This document shows, piece by piece, positions 9,679 to 17,984 of a stretch of 52,381 nt of DNA. This stretch comes from Piscirickettsia salmonis LF-89 = ATCC VR-1361 (GTDB lineage Bacteria; Pseudomonadota; Gammaproteobacteria; Piscirickettsiales; Piscirickettsiaceae). Each line of letters begins with the position of its first letter. The stretch's first letter is position 1. The stretch is from positions 16,121 to 68,501 of the forward strand of contig NZ_AMFF02000080.1 of NCBI RefSeq assembly GCF_000297215.2. The letters are read 5' to 3'. Under the pieces are notes generated by a model. The model was not told the DNA's origin. It worked only from the letters and a program-made list of their open reading frames with translations, and ran no database searches. Position numbers and translations under genes: made by a program.

Positions 9679-10236
9679 GTGATAGATCAAATAATTACCG
9701 ATACGCAAGCACGTATGGAAAAAAGTTTAGAGGCCTTACGCGATAACTTAGCTAAAATTCGTACCGGCCGTGCACACCCGAGCTTATTAGAGCATATTTC
9801 TGTTGATTATTATGGTAGTAATACGCCATTGAGCCAGATTGCCAATATTAGTATTGCTGATGCTAGAACACTACAGGTGGTACCCTGGGAAAAAACCATG
9901 ATTGCTGCGGTTGAAAAAGCGATTATGGTGTCTGATTTGGGTCTTAATCCATCGTCAGCAGGCCAGGTGATTCGTGTGCCTTTGCCAGCATTAACAGAAG
10001 AGCGTCGCCGTGACCTGGTGAAGATTGTTAAAGGTGAAGCTGAAAATGCGCGTGTGGCGATTCGCAATATTCGTCGTGATGCGAATAACCGTTTTAAAGA
10101 CTTGTTAAAACAAAAAGAAATGAGCGAAGATGATGAGCGTCGCGCTCAAGATCGTGTACAAAAAGTCACTGATAAATGTATCACCGATGTTGAGTCTATT
10201 ATTCAGGTCAAAGAAAAAGAGTTAATAGAGATTTAA
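9679..10236 (+). CDS. frr: Ribosome recycling factor
   Basis: RRF splits post-termination ribosomes together with EF-G. The protein has 185 aa, the same as E. coli. It uses a GTG start 3 bp after pyrH, with the GGTGGGGA stretch at the end of pyrH as ribosome-binding site. Typical sequence includes [32 protein letters not shown] and [17 protein letters not shown]. In E. coli the next gene would be dxr. Here uppS follows after 7 bp, in keeping with the mevalonate genes found downstream. Confidence 0.97.
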   Translation: MIDQIITDTQARMEKSLEALRDNLAKIRTGRAHPSLLEHISVDYYGSNTPLSQIANISIADARTLQVVPWEKTMIAAVEKAIMVSDLGLNPSSAGQVIRVPLPALTEERRRDLVKIVKGEAENARVAIRNIRRDANNRFKDLLKQKEMSEDDERRAQDRVQKVTDKCITDVESIIQVKEKELIEI

Positions 10237-10243
10237 AGGATAG

Positions 10244-10990
10244 ATGAGCTCTATGAGTGTTGAGGCAGAGGCAGATTTAGCTCCTAAACATATTGCCATT
10301 ATTATGGATGGCAATGGTCGTTGGGCAACAGCGCGAAAACTACCTCGCGCTGCAGGCCATCGGGCTGGTGCTGAGGCAGTACGTCGTATTGTTAAAGCCA
10401 GTGCTGAGCGTGGCATTGAAGCCTTAACACTGTTTGCCTTTAGTAGTGAAAACTGGAATCGCCCTGAGCGTGAAGTCAAACTGATCATGGAGCTGTTTTC
10501 TTGGACTGTCAACCGTGAGCTTAAGCGCTTACAAAATGCGAATATTCGTTTAGAGTTTATTGGTGATTTATCGGCCTTATCAGATAAGTTACGGACAAAA
10601 TTACTGACGGCTGCAAAAAAGACAGCAAATAATACTGGCATGAAGCTGGTGGTTGCGGTCAATTATGGTGGGCGTTGGGATATTGCTCATGCTGCTCAGA
10701 AAATTGCTGCTGCGGTGGAAGGTGGTGATTTATCGACTGAAGAAATTAATGAGCAGATGTTATCAGAGTATCTTTCAACATCGCATTTGCCTGATCCTGA
10801 TTTATTTATTCGTACCAGTGGTGAATTGCGTATTAGTAATTTCTTAATGTGGCAATTAGCTTATACTGAGCTCTATTTTGCCGATGTGCATTGGCCTGAT
10901 TTTGATGAAACTGAATTAGATAAAGCCATTACTGACTTTTCAAACCGCCAACGTCGTTTTGGTAAGACGCCAGAACAAATCAACGAGTAG
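10244..10990 (+). CDS. uppS: Undecaprenyl diphosphate synthase (cis-prenyltransferase)
   Basis: UppS extends farnesyl diphosphate with eight IPP units to form the C55 lipid carrier for peptidoglycan and O-antigen. The protein has 248 aa. The catalytic Asp is Asp22 in IAIIMDGNGRWA. Further family motifs are LTLFAFSSENWNRP, VAVNYGGRWDI and the C-terminal DLFIRTSGELRISNFLMW. AAAGGA at 10236-10240 is only 3 nt before this ATG, so the ATG at 10253 is an alternative start (245 aa). It is 7 bp after frr, with no dxr in between. It is a direct consumer of the IPP made by the minus-strand mevalonate operon 7 kb away. Confidence 0.96.
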   Translation: MSSMSVEAEADLAPKHIAIIMDGNGRWATARKLPRAAGHRAGAEAVRRIVKASAERGIEALTLFAFSSENWNRPEREVKLIMELFSWTVNRELKRLQNANIRLEFIGDLSALSDKLRTKLLTAAKKTANNTGMKLVVAVNYGGRWDIAHAAQKIAAAVEGGDLSTEEINEQMLSEYLSTSHLPDPDLFIRTSGELRISNFLMWQLAYTELYFADVHWPDFDETELDKAITDFSNRQRRFGKTPEQINE

Positions 10991-10997
10991 TTTATTC

Positions 10998-11804
10998 ATG
11001 TTAAAACAACGTGTTTTCACCGGTGCTGGATTAATTATCTTTGCACTGTTACTGTTCTTTGTTGCGCCAAAACCCGTATTTGCTGTGGTTGTGCTTGCGG
11101 TTATTTTCTGGTCAGCCTGGGAGTGGGCCAATTTATCAGCATTATTATCAAAAAAAACGCGCTTTTTTTATAGTGCTGGCGTTTTAATTTTAGTGTTTCC
11201 TGCATTAAAGTGGAGTCAGTTATCGTTATTATTGGCCTTGCTTTGGTGGTGTATTGCCTTGCTCGCTGTTGTGAGTTACCCACGTTCGGCGACGTGTTGG
11301 GCAAAAGGCGTGACTGTCCGCTTAGTTGCGGGGCTGTTTATTTTGCTTCCAGCTGTTGTTGCACTGCTGACGATTTATAATTATTTAGGCGCAGGGCTAT
11401 TATTATCTGCGATGGCCTTGGTCTGGGCGGCGGATATTGGGGCTTATTTTACCGGGCGTGCGCTTGGTCGGCGTAAATTGGCACTTGCTGTGAGTCCTGG
11501 CAAAAGCTGGGAGGGACTGGCCGGTGGTGTGATGTGTTCGATGATGATTGGCGTGGCTTTATTGCACTGTGTCTTTAAAATTAGTGTGGTAGCAAGCCTG
11601 ATAATTGCCGTTTGTGTTTCTTTAGTTTCTGTGCTTGGCGACTTGACAGAAAGCATGGCCAAGCGCGAGCGCGGTATAAAAGATAGTGGTCACTTTTTAC
11701 CCGGCCATGGTGGGATACTCGATCGTTTAGATGGTGTAGTGGCTGGATTGCCGATTTTTCTATTATTATGGCAATGGCTCTCTTTGCCTTTATCTATGAG
11801 TTAG
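10998..11804 (+). CDS. cdsA: Phosphatidate cytidylyltransferase (CDP-diglyceride synthase)
   Basis: CdsA makes CDP-diacylglycerol from phosphatidic acid and CTP, the branch point of phospholipid synthesis in the inner membrane. From the ATG at 10998 the protein has 268 aa; I prefer it to an upstream TTG that overlaps uppS. Hydrophobic segments fill most of the chain. The C-terminal signature S-x3-KR-x4-KD..PGHGG-x2-DR-x-D is present (SMAKRERGIKDSGHFLPGHG, then DRLD). It lies 7 bp after uppS. In most gammaproteobacteria rseP would come next, but here an acyltransferase gene follows. Confidence 0.94.
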   Translation: MLKQRVFTGAGLIIFALLLFFVAPKPVFAVVVLAVIFWSAWEWANLSALLSKKTRFFYSAGVLILVFPALKWSQLSLLLALLWWCIALLAVVSYPRSATCWAKGVTVRLVAGLFILLPAVVALLTIYNYLGAGLLLSAMALVWAADIGAYFTGRALGRRKLALAVSPGKSWEGLAGGVMCSMMIGVALLHCVFKISVVASLIIAVCVSLVSVLGDLTESMAKRERGIKDSGHFLPGHGGILDRLDGVVAGLPIFLLLWQWLSLPLSMS

Positions 11805-11885
11805 TTGTTAATTAAATTTAAGTTAGGCTAACGATCTATAGCATTACTTTTCGGTAGTTTTAGCAAAATTTTATCAAGGCATAGT

Positions 11886-12767
11886 GTGATTATGGTAGGA
11901 AAAAATAAACTTTCTGATCGACTGGCTTATGGTGCCTTGCTCTTTGTTGTTTGGCTTACCCGTATTTTAGGGGTGCGTGTGACAAATAGGCTACTTTTTC
12001 CTGTGCTGTATTTTTTAGTGGCTAAAAAGCGCTTTACTTTTATGATGGATAACATCATGCAGTCCTTGCCTGGAAAGTCAGCGGATGAGTATAAAGTTAT
12101 TTTAAAAAATAGCTTAAGGCATACGCTAACCGTCATGTTAATTAATATTGCCGAGAAAAAGTTTTACTCTGAATTTGTTGTAAAAAATGAATACTTAATC
12201 GATGACATTGTTAAAAATGATGAGAAAGGTGCAATTATCGTCACCGCTCATTATGGCAATTGGGAAGCGCTGTCGGCATTTTTTCGCTCCAAGCCAGAGC
12301 TCACCGTCGGCGCGTTTTACAATCAGCCGGCAAATCGTTATATTGATCGCTTTTTAATTCGGATGAGAAAGATCAGACTGTATCCAGCGGGTCAGGGCAT
12401 TAAAAAAGCATTGCTTAAAGAATACAAAGTTGCAAGACGATTAATGACGATTGTGGTCATTGATCAGCGCGCTAAAAAGCATGGTTTAAAAGTTAATTTA
12501 TTTAATCGCCCCGCATCGATTTCGCCCGTGGCAGTGAAAATGGCGCTACAAGCTCAAGTGCCCATTATTGTGGTCACGACTCCTGTAATTGACGGTAAAA
12601 CGCATATTCATTTGGAAAAAATAGAGATTGATCAAGACCAAAATGATTTACTCGATAAAGCCAGCAAGGTACAGAATACTTTACAAATGGTAATGGATCG
12701 CTTGGCAGCAGCGATTACCTGTCACCCTGATCAATGGATGATGTGGTCGCATAATTTTTGGAAATAA
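11886..12767 (+). CDS. LpxL/HtrB-family lipid A acyltransferase-like protein
   Basis: The protein has 293 aa and belongs to the LpxL/LpxM/HtrB lysophospholipid acyltransferase family, which adds secondary acyl chains to lipid A at the inner membrane. An N-terminal hydrophobic segment (about residues 14-45) is followed by the catalytic HX4E motif in VTAHYGNWEAL, by VVIDQRAKKHG, where the family usually has a D-Q signature, and by the C-terminal HPDQWMMWSHNFWK. The GTG at 11886 with AAGG 6 nt upstream is the likely start; ATG at 11892 is possible. It lies 81 bp after cdsA and ends convergent with the next minus-strand gene. Which acyl chain it adds cannot be said. Bicarbamoyl or ornithine lipid acyltransferase roles also occur in related folds. 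Confidence 0.85.
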   Translation: MIMVGKNKLSDRLAYGALLFVVWLTRILGVRVTNRLLFPVLYFLVAKKRFTFMMDNIMQSLPGKSADEYKVILKNSLRHTLTVMLINIAEKKFYSEFVVKNEYLIDDIVKNDEKGAIIVTAHYGNWEALSAFFRSKPELTVGAFYNQPANRYIDRFLIRMRKIRLYPAGQGIKKALLKEYKVARRLMTIVVIDQRAKKHGLKVNLFNRPASISPVAVKMALQAQVPIIVVTTPVIDGKTHIHLEKIEIDQDQNDLLDKASKVQNTLQMVMDRLAAAITCHPDQWMMWSHNFWK

Positions 12768-12808
12768 AAAACTAGCGATTTTAGTGTATTTTAGAGCTGT
12801 TATTGAAA

Positions 12809-12845
12809 TTACAGGCATAATAAAGTGATTTATTGTTGCCTGTAA
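12809..12845. terminator. Long hairpin between convergent genes
   Basis: TTACAGGCA (12809-12817) pairs perfectly with TGCCTGTAA (12837-12845). Inside, AATAAA (12819-12824) pairs with TTTATT (12829-12834) around a GTGA loop. This gives about 15 base pairs with one small internal asymmetry. It lies in the 120-bp gap between convergent genes, a position suited to bidirectional termination, but no strong T-run follows on either side, so the role is inferred. Confidence 0.5.
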
Positions 12846-12887
12846 GCAATAGTGCTCTTTGTGTGAGAATCTAATATATAGTTATAG

Positions 12888-14468
12888 TTACCTTGGTGCA
12901 CCGGGTTCGGGTGCGCCGGGTTCAAGTTCACCGTCGGGTTCACCTATTTGAGGTTGACGGGCAGGCGCTTGCGCCTCAGCTGCAGCTTGGTTAAGAAATA
13001 AAGATTGGTATTTTCTTTTTCCAACTCTTGGCCGTTCTTGCGGGTGTTCTTGGTGGTGGGCAGCGCTTTTTTGTTGTGAACGATCATGTTGTTGTGCTTG
13101 TGCTTGTGCTTGTGCTTGTGCTTGTATTGCCTGTGTCACCTGTTGCGTGAATGCTGCCACTTTAGCATGGATTATATCAGCATGATCTGTTCGGATATTA
13201 ACTCCAGCAAGCGCGTAGATGCATCGTTGCTTTTGATTTTCATCACCAACTAACCCGAGTTCGCCAAAGTCGGAGAAATTTTTATTTCTGCCACACTTCT
13301 CTATTGCGATGAGGGCTGCTTTTGCAAATGGAATTTCACGAAAAAGCTCCCCTCTCTCTGCTTCAATAACCCTAGTTAGCTTATCAGGGCTAAAGCGACC
13401 CTCTTGCCAGAGTAAGTTATAGAGTGCGATGACACTATTGTGTCTGACTTGAAGTTGCCCAAATGATGTTCTGGTGTCAATGACTGCTGGAGGTGTTTGG
13501 TATGGGGTTTTAAATTTTATCGGCATACCTTCAGGAATCTGACTGTTTGGCAAAAATACCATATTTAACAATCCTTCCAACAGTTCGGAATTACCTTCTA
13601 TCCCGAACTCTTCAGCATGCTTTTGAATGTGTCTGGCGAGTAGGACCCTTTCTAGTAGACCAGGTATCATTGCTGTATTTTTTTCTAGCATGGCTTTAAC
13701 ATAGGTTTCTAATAGAAAATGGGAAACAGATGCACGACCTCCTTGTGTAGCAGCGGCCATCTCGGCTACCATTGGCTCTCTTATTTCTGGACGATGTTCA
13801 CCTAATTGAGCGAGGCAGTATTTTAGGGCTGTGTCGCGAAATAGTCCATGTGTGTGGCGCAGTGCGAGTTGAATGAATTCTTCTATATGTGGATACTCAG
13901 CGATAGTTCGTTTTGCACGTTCGAGATCATTTAAGCCTTTTAACAGGTGTTCATATTCTATTTTCCCTAGTTTGTCTTTTAAGGCACGTGCAGGTCGTCT
14001 ATCTGGGCCTGAAATAAGAAAGTTACCGTGTTCAAAAGCAACCTGTTTTATATACAGCGTAGTCGCTCGGTCTCCATAGGTTTTAAACCAGTCAAACTCT
14101 TGTTGTTCTGTTGCCCATGCCAGTGTTTTTATCAAACCATCACGAGCCTTTGCTGAGCCGAAATTGATGCCATATTCTTGATCTTCAGGGTCTGCAGTAT
14201 CATAAGGATGTTCCACCTCATAACATGGAAAATTTAGAGTTTGTGGCCTATCATGACTTTGACCGGGTACAAAGCCAAAAGGATTATTTCGAAACTGCAT
14301 TAGAGTCGGGTCTATATATGCTTGCGGTACTTGCCCCACCTCAAAGTTATCTCGAAGATGATCCAAAAAGACTCCTGCCAATGCTGGGCTATCAAAGTGT
14401 AACTGAATTTGTCGGTCTTTAGCTGTTTTGCCTTTTCTTATTTCTGCTGTTATATTCATTTTTGGCAT
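12888..14468 (-). CDS. Protein of unknown function, effector-like (paralogue A)
   Basis: The protein has 526 aa from the ATG at 14468, chosen because AAGGAG lies 8 nt upstream; an ATG 33 bp further up lacks a ribosome-binding site. No known enzyme motif was recognised. Three parts match the neighbour at 14939-16900: an N-terminal domain of about 150 aa (QIQLHFDSPALAGVFLDHL, LNFPCYE, YGINFGSAKARDGLIKTLAW), a helical HEAT-like middle (HIEEFIQLALRH ... LLERVLLARHI) and a C-terminal block (FSPDKLTRVIEAERGELFRE). The C-terminus has a (Gln-Ala) run, then charged Gln/His/Arg sequence and ends with Glu-Pro-Gly-Ala-Pro repeats. There is no signal peptide or membrane segment. Such lineage-specific helical proteins with disordered tails are common among type IV (Dot/Icm) effectors; that is inference, as no secretion gene lies in this window. 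Confidence 0.7.
   Translation of the reverse strand: MPKMNITAEIRKGKTAKDRQIQLHFDSPALAGVFLDHLRDNFEVGQVPQAYIDPTLMQFRNNPFGFVPGQSHDRPQTLNFPCYEVEHPYDTADPEDQEYGINFGSAKARDGLIKTLAWATEQQEFDWFKTYGDRATTLYIKQVAFEHGNFLISGPDRRPARALKDKLGKIEYEHLLKGLNDLERAKRTIAEYPHIEEFIQLALRHTHGLFRDTALKYCLAQLGEHRPEIREPMVAEMAAATQGGRASVSHFLLETYVKAMLEKNTAMIPGLLERVLLARHIQKHAEEFGIEGNSELLEGLLNMVFLPNSQIPEGMPIKFKTPYQTPPAVIDTRTSFGQLQVRHNSVIALYNLLWQEGRFSPDKLTRVIEAERGELFREIPFAKAALIAIEKCGRNKNFSDFGELGLVGDENQKQRCIYALAGVNIRTDHADIIHAKVAAFTQQVTQAIQAQAQAQAQAQQHDRSQQKSAAHHQEHPQERPRVGKRKYQSLFLNQAAAEAQAPARQPQIGEPDGELEPGAPEPGAPR
13093..13122. repeat. Coding hexanucleotide repeat (TGTGCT)5 giving Gln-Ala run
   Basis: Five perfect copies of TGTGCT on the plus strand encode a Gln-Ala repeat in the C-terminal part of paralogue A on the minus strand. 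A unit of six keeps the frame, so slippage would change the length without breaking the gene. Confidence 0.75.
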
Positions 14469-14938
14469 AAATCGAGCTCCTTGTTGTCCTTTTTTAGCCA
14501 TTATTAAAATAGAATTTTTATTAAGATTAATCAGGGTTTTTATTTATAGAAAAGTTGGTTAATGTTAAGTAAGCCTAAATAGATTGGAATAAAATTTTAT
14601 TATTTGATTTTATTTTTAGCTTGTAATAACTTAAAAAGTTTAACCATGAAAGTGGTTGTTACTCCTAACAACTGTTCTTTTATCCTGAAAAACTGTGCTT
14701 ATTTTGGACTGTGTTGTTAATGACTTATATGAAAATAATGGGTATGTTTTGTTAATTTTTGATTTGTTTTATGTAAAGTGATGAGTGGTTTATTTGCCGT
14801 GCTTGGCAATCTTACAGGGTAAGTCGTTCTTGCAGCTTATCAAGGGAAATAGAGCAAATAGCCAGCAGGCTCAATTATTAATTATTAAGTAATAAACATA
14901 CTGGCTAGATAGAGTGCTTTTGGTTGTGACTAAATAGA
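14469..14938. other. Intergenic region between paralogues A and B, with block shared with 17123-17178
   Basis: This AT-rich stretch has no gene. The block at 14684-14738 resembles 17123-17178 (for example CCTGAAAAACTGTGCTTAT against CCTGAAAAATTGTGCTTTAT, then TATGAAAATAA against TATGAAAACAA). Each block lies about 215-225 bp upstream of the corresponding minus-strand start codon. Paralogues A and B thus share upstream DNA, either from the duplication or conserved for regulation. No promoter can be fixed with confidence. Confidence 0.6.
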
Positions 14939-16900
14939 TTATGGCCCGTTTGGTGCTCTATCAGCTTGGGGTTGATCAGTCTGAGTGCTACTGGCCGTAT
15001 GCTGAAAAAATAATTGTGGGTTTGCTGCGGTTTCAGTTGCCGCCTGTTGCTCGGTATCACTTGCTATAAGGCGATCTATTCCAGTTATGATAGCTTGCTT
15101 GAATTGTCTTAAGCGCGCGTTTATCTGCTGAATATCGGTCATTTCAGTGATGCCTGCCCCTCGACGGATATTACTTATGATCTGATCTTTAGTGCCATTA
15201 AAAATAGGTATTCTAGTAATATCCAAGAAGCCTTTTTCCTGGCAATATGCCATGAGTTCATCATAGGTACCGTTTGCAAAGGGTAACTCACCTATGAGCA
15301 GCCTACGTTCTTCTTCAACTTTGAGGTCAAGTTTTTCCGGGCTAAAATTGCCATCTGCATCGCAAATCCACGTTTTAAAGGCTGCACAGATATGTGGTTT
15401 TCTGCTAATTAAGAAAAGTGCATATTCAGGATTAGCGGTTGTTGCTATGAGGTCATAGGGAGCATCGATTGCTAAAGGATTGCCATGCACTGCTGCTGAT
15501 GTTGCTGCTACTGCTTCTACTGCAGATGCAGAGCAGATAGACATCAGCAGTGCGTTCTTTATTTCTGTTGCTTCTTTTTTGTTCCCTGCAATTCCTAATG
15601 CCTCGGTTTCACGGTCGATCGCTCGTGCGAGCATTGCTCTTGCAAAGATATCTGCCGGAATGGCTTCATCTTTGTCGATTTTCATCTTGATATAGAGCTC
15701 TAATAATCGATCATAAATGGGTGTTGAGCAGTCTCCTGTTGCTATCGTCATTTGTGCGATAATGCCACCTCTGATTACTGGGTCAGGGTGTGCTAATTGG
15801 GTTACACAATAATCTACGGTTGCACGAGCGATGGCCTTATCGGGGTAAGTCATCGCTCTTTGTATGAACTCCATTATTCTAGAGTCTGAGTTCAGAGTGC
15901 TTAGCACACGCAAGAGGTGATTATATGCGGCGAACATCGCGGGCTCTTCATGTGCGGCTATTGGGGCTCTGTAACGGGGCAGTATAAAGACGTTTCTTGG
16001 TGGTATGGTGACAGTTGTTCTAAGATCAACAGGTGCTGCCATGGCAGGTATTGTGAAGTCTAGTGGTGCTATGGTAGGAGCTGCTCGGATTGCACGCATT
16101 TGTTGGTGACGGGGATATATTAACTGTGGTCTGTAAGTTATCTGTGGTCTTTGGTCTGTAGAAGTTGCTGTTGCTGGGATTACAGGTAGCTGATGTATTG
16201 GCGGTGGCATGACCGTTCTGTGATGGTCTACTGTTGGGTGAGCCGCTTGTGGTTGTGGTCTATGGTTTGTGGAAGCAGTCGGGGTTGTATGTGTTGGCCT
16301 TCTGTGTGTGTTAGCTCTGCTGTGAGCTCTATATTGTGTTGATGACAGGGGCGTTCCTTGTGGTGCGAACGCTGTAGTAGTTGCTCCATAATTTACCGGA
16401 GAGGTAAAGGTTGAAAATGCTCCGTGGTGTGCTGGCGGTATAGGGTTTCTGTGTGTCGTGAGCCTAGGGCTTCTGTAATAATCAGGCATCCTGCGCTGAG
16501 TTATAGCGTTTGGTTGATAGGCAACGCTAGGTTCATTATCTGCTATCAGTAAGTCTACATTTTCTCTTGCAAAAAAATGCTGTATTAAATAAAACTCACC
16601 TTCTTGTCCTCGGAGAGGAGAAGTAAAAAACCAATTAAATGTGTTGAGATTGGGTAGGTTAGCACATTCTCTGAGGGTGTCTATGAAGTGATTACAACGA
16701 TGTTGTGAGCCAAAATTAATAACAAAATCGCCACTTCTTGCTGTATAACAAGGAAAACTAAGAACATTAGCATTGTGAATCGGGATACGACCTTGAGGCC
16801 CGTACTCTACAGGAAAATGCCTTAAAAAAATGTCAGCCATTATGTTATTGGAAAAATGAAAGTGGATTTGATCGCCGGTTCTGCGAACTGTGATTCTCAT
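14939..16900 (-). CDS. Protein of unknown function, effector-like (paralogue B)
   Basis: The protein has 653 aa, starting at the ATG with AAGGAT 9 nt upstream. It is related to paralogue A. The N-terminal domain (residues 1-130) has QIHFHFSNNIMADIFLRHF, LSFPCYT and FVINFGSQ. The middle helical part (from about residue 330) has RIMEFIQRAMTYPDKAIARA and FARAMLARAI, and the C-terminal part has FSPEKLDLKVEEERRLLIGE. Between the first two domains lies an insertion of about 190 residues rich in Pro, His, Thr, Arg and Ala, with no counterpart in A; it looks disordered and resembles a linker or binding region. There is no signal peptide, membrane helix or catalytic motif that I can recognise. It may be a secreted effector (inference). 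Confidence 0.7.
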   Translation of the reverse strand: MRITVRRTGDQIHFHFSNNIMADIFLRHFPVEYGPQGRIPIHNANVLSFPCYTARSGDFVINFGSQHRCNHFIDTLRECANLPNLNTFNWFFTSPLRGQEGEFYLIQHFFARENVDLLIADNEPSVAYQPNAITQRRMPDYYRSPRLTTHRNPIPPAHHGAFSTFTSPVNYGATTTAFAPQGTPLSSTQYRAHSRANTHRRPTHTTPTASTNHRPQPQAAHPTVDHHRTVMPPPIHQLPVIPATATSTDQRPQITYRPQLIYPRHQQMRAIRAAPTIAPLDFTIPAMAAPVDLRTTVTIPPRNVFILPRYRAPIAAHEEPAMFAAYNHLLRVLSTLNSDSRIMEFIQRAMTYPDKAIARATVDYCVTQLAHPDPVIRGGIIAQMTIATGDCSTPIYDRLLELYIKMKIDKDEAIPADIFARAMLARAIDRETEALGIAGNKKEATEIKNALLMSICSASAVEAVAATSAAVHGNPLAIDAPYDLIATTANPEYALFLISRKPHICAAFKTWICDADGNFSPEKLDLKVEEERRLLIGELPFANGTYDELMAYCQEKGFLDITRIPIFNGTKDQIISNIRRGAGITEMTDIQQINARLRQFKQAIITGIDRLIASDTEQQAATETAANPQLFFQHTASSTQTDQPQADRAPNGP

Positions 16901-17444
16901 AGAGTTAGATCCTTATCTCTGTACTTTAAAACTATTTAAACTCAGTTGTGATTCGTATTTAGAGGATATTGATTTAAAGGTAAAGAAATGTGTCAGAACT
17001 AAATTTTAAATAACTTAAAAAAGAAGTATAACTGTATATCTTGTTGTATAAATTAATAAATTATATATAGTTAGTGTTAATAATGACAGCGTTCCTTTGC
17101 TTTGACTTATCCTTGAAAATACCCTGAAAAATTGTGCTTTATTCTGGATTGATTTGTGAATGGTTAATATGAAAACAACAAAAGAATCTGTTAAGCTTAA
17201 TGTTTGTTTTTTGTAAATTATTGGGCTGTTTTATAGGGCGGTGTTTGTGAAATATGAGCTGAGTATTGTTGTGAGTATAAGCTTGTTATAGAAGATTATG
17301 TGTTTGCAATTTTGTATTTGTGCAGGAGTGTTTAGTGTGTATCTTAGCCTAATCTAACATTATGCTTTAACTGGTAATTTAGTGTTGTCATGTTAGGTAA
17401 TAAACCCCTTTGATTAGATCAAGAGGCTTAGGTTTTATGAGGCT
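16901..17444. other. AT-rich intergenic region upstream of paralogue B
   Basis: This 544-bp stretch without a gene separates the paralogue B start from the end of the mevalonate operon. It carries the shared block at 17123-17178 described under the A/B spacer. No clear terminator was found after idi (downstream of 17445 on the minus strand), so read-through cannot be excluded. Nothing else is recognised. Confidence 0.5.
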
Positions 17445-17984
17445 TTATTTTACTTGAGCTAATGCGATATCTAGGGCAGGCTTAAACCAGGGCGTATAGT
17501 GTTCAGGTGACGTTTCAAGGGCTAAAATAAGCTTAGGAATAGTGATCCATTGATAATTATCGACTTCTAGCGGATTTACAGTAAATTCTTGCGGACGAAA
17601 TTCAGCGATTAAGACATGATCGTATTCAAATTCAGTGAGGCCATTACTAAATTCGGCTTTATAAATAAAATGGCCGACAGGCGTTAGCGCTTGTGTAATT
17701 CCCATCTCCTCAAACAGGCGACGCTCTGCGGCGGCGCTAGTGGCTTCTCCTGGTCGCGGGTGAGAACAGCAGGTATTGGTCCAGAGACCGCCACAATGGT
17801 ATTTTTGTGCTTGGCGCTGCTGAATTAATAACTCAAGTTGATTCTCACTATTTTTACGAAAAATAAATACAGAGAAAGCACGGTGTAATAAGGCATTTTC
17901 ATGTGCACTGAGTTTTTCATCACTGCTGATTTCATTGTCATTTTCATCAACGAGGATGACATAGTCTGTATCTATAGTACTCAC
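17445..17984 (-). CDS. idi: Isopentenyl-diphosphate delta-isomerase, type I
   Basis: Idi interconverts IPP and DMAPP, the last step of the operon's pathway. The protein has 179 aa (E. coli 182) and is of the Nudix type. WTNTCCSHPRPGE contains the active-site Cys73 and metal-binding His75, and the Nudix-like helix is AAAERRLFEEMGI. The type I enzyme uses divalent metal and needs no flavin. The start is a GTG overlapping the mvaD stop (GTGA), so translation is probably coupled. It is the last gene of the mevalonate operon. Organisms using the mevalonate route need an isomerase, in contrast to those with the MEP pathway. Confidence 0.95.
   Translation of the reverse strand: MSTIDTDYVILVDENDNEISSDEKLSAHENALLHRAFSVFIFRKNSENQLELLIQQRQAQKYHCGGLWTNTCCSHPRPGEATSAAAERRLFEEMGITQALTPVGHFIYKAEFSNGLTEFEYDHVLIAEFRPQEFTVNPLEVDNYQWITIPKLILALETSPEHYTPWFKPALDIALAQVK

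Noticed and set aside
14469-14501. Longer start of paralogue A at 14501
   Set aside because: The AAGGAG ribosome-binding site lies inside this extension, 8 nt before the ATG at 14468. The shorter form also aligns with the start of paralogue B.
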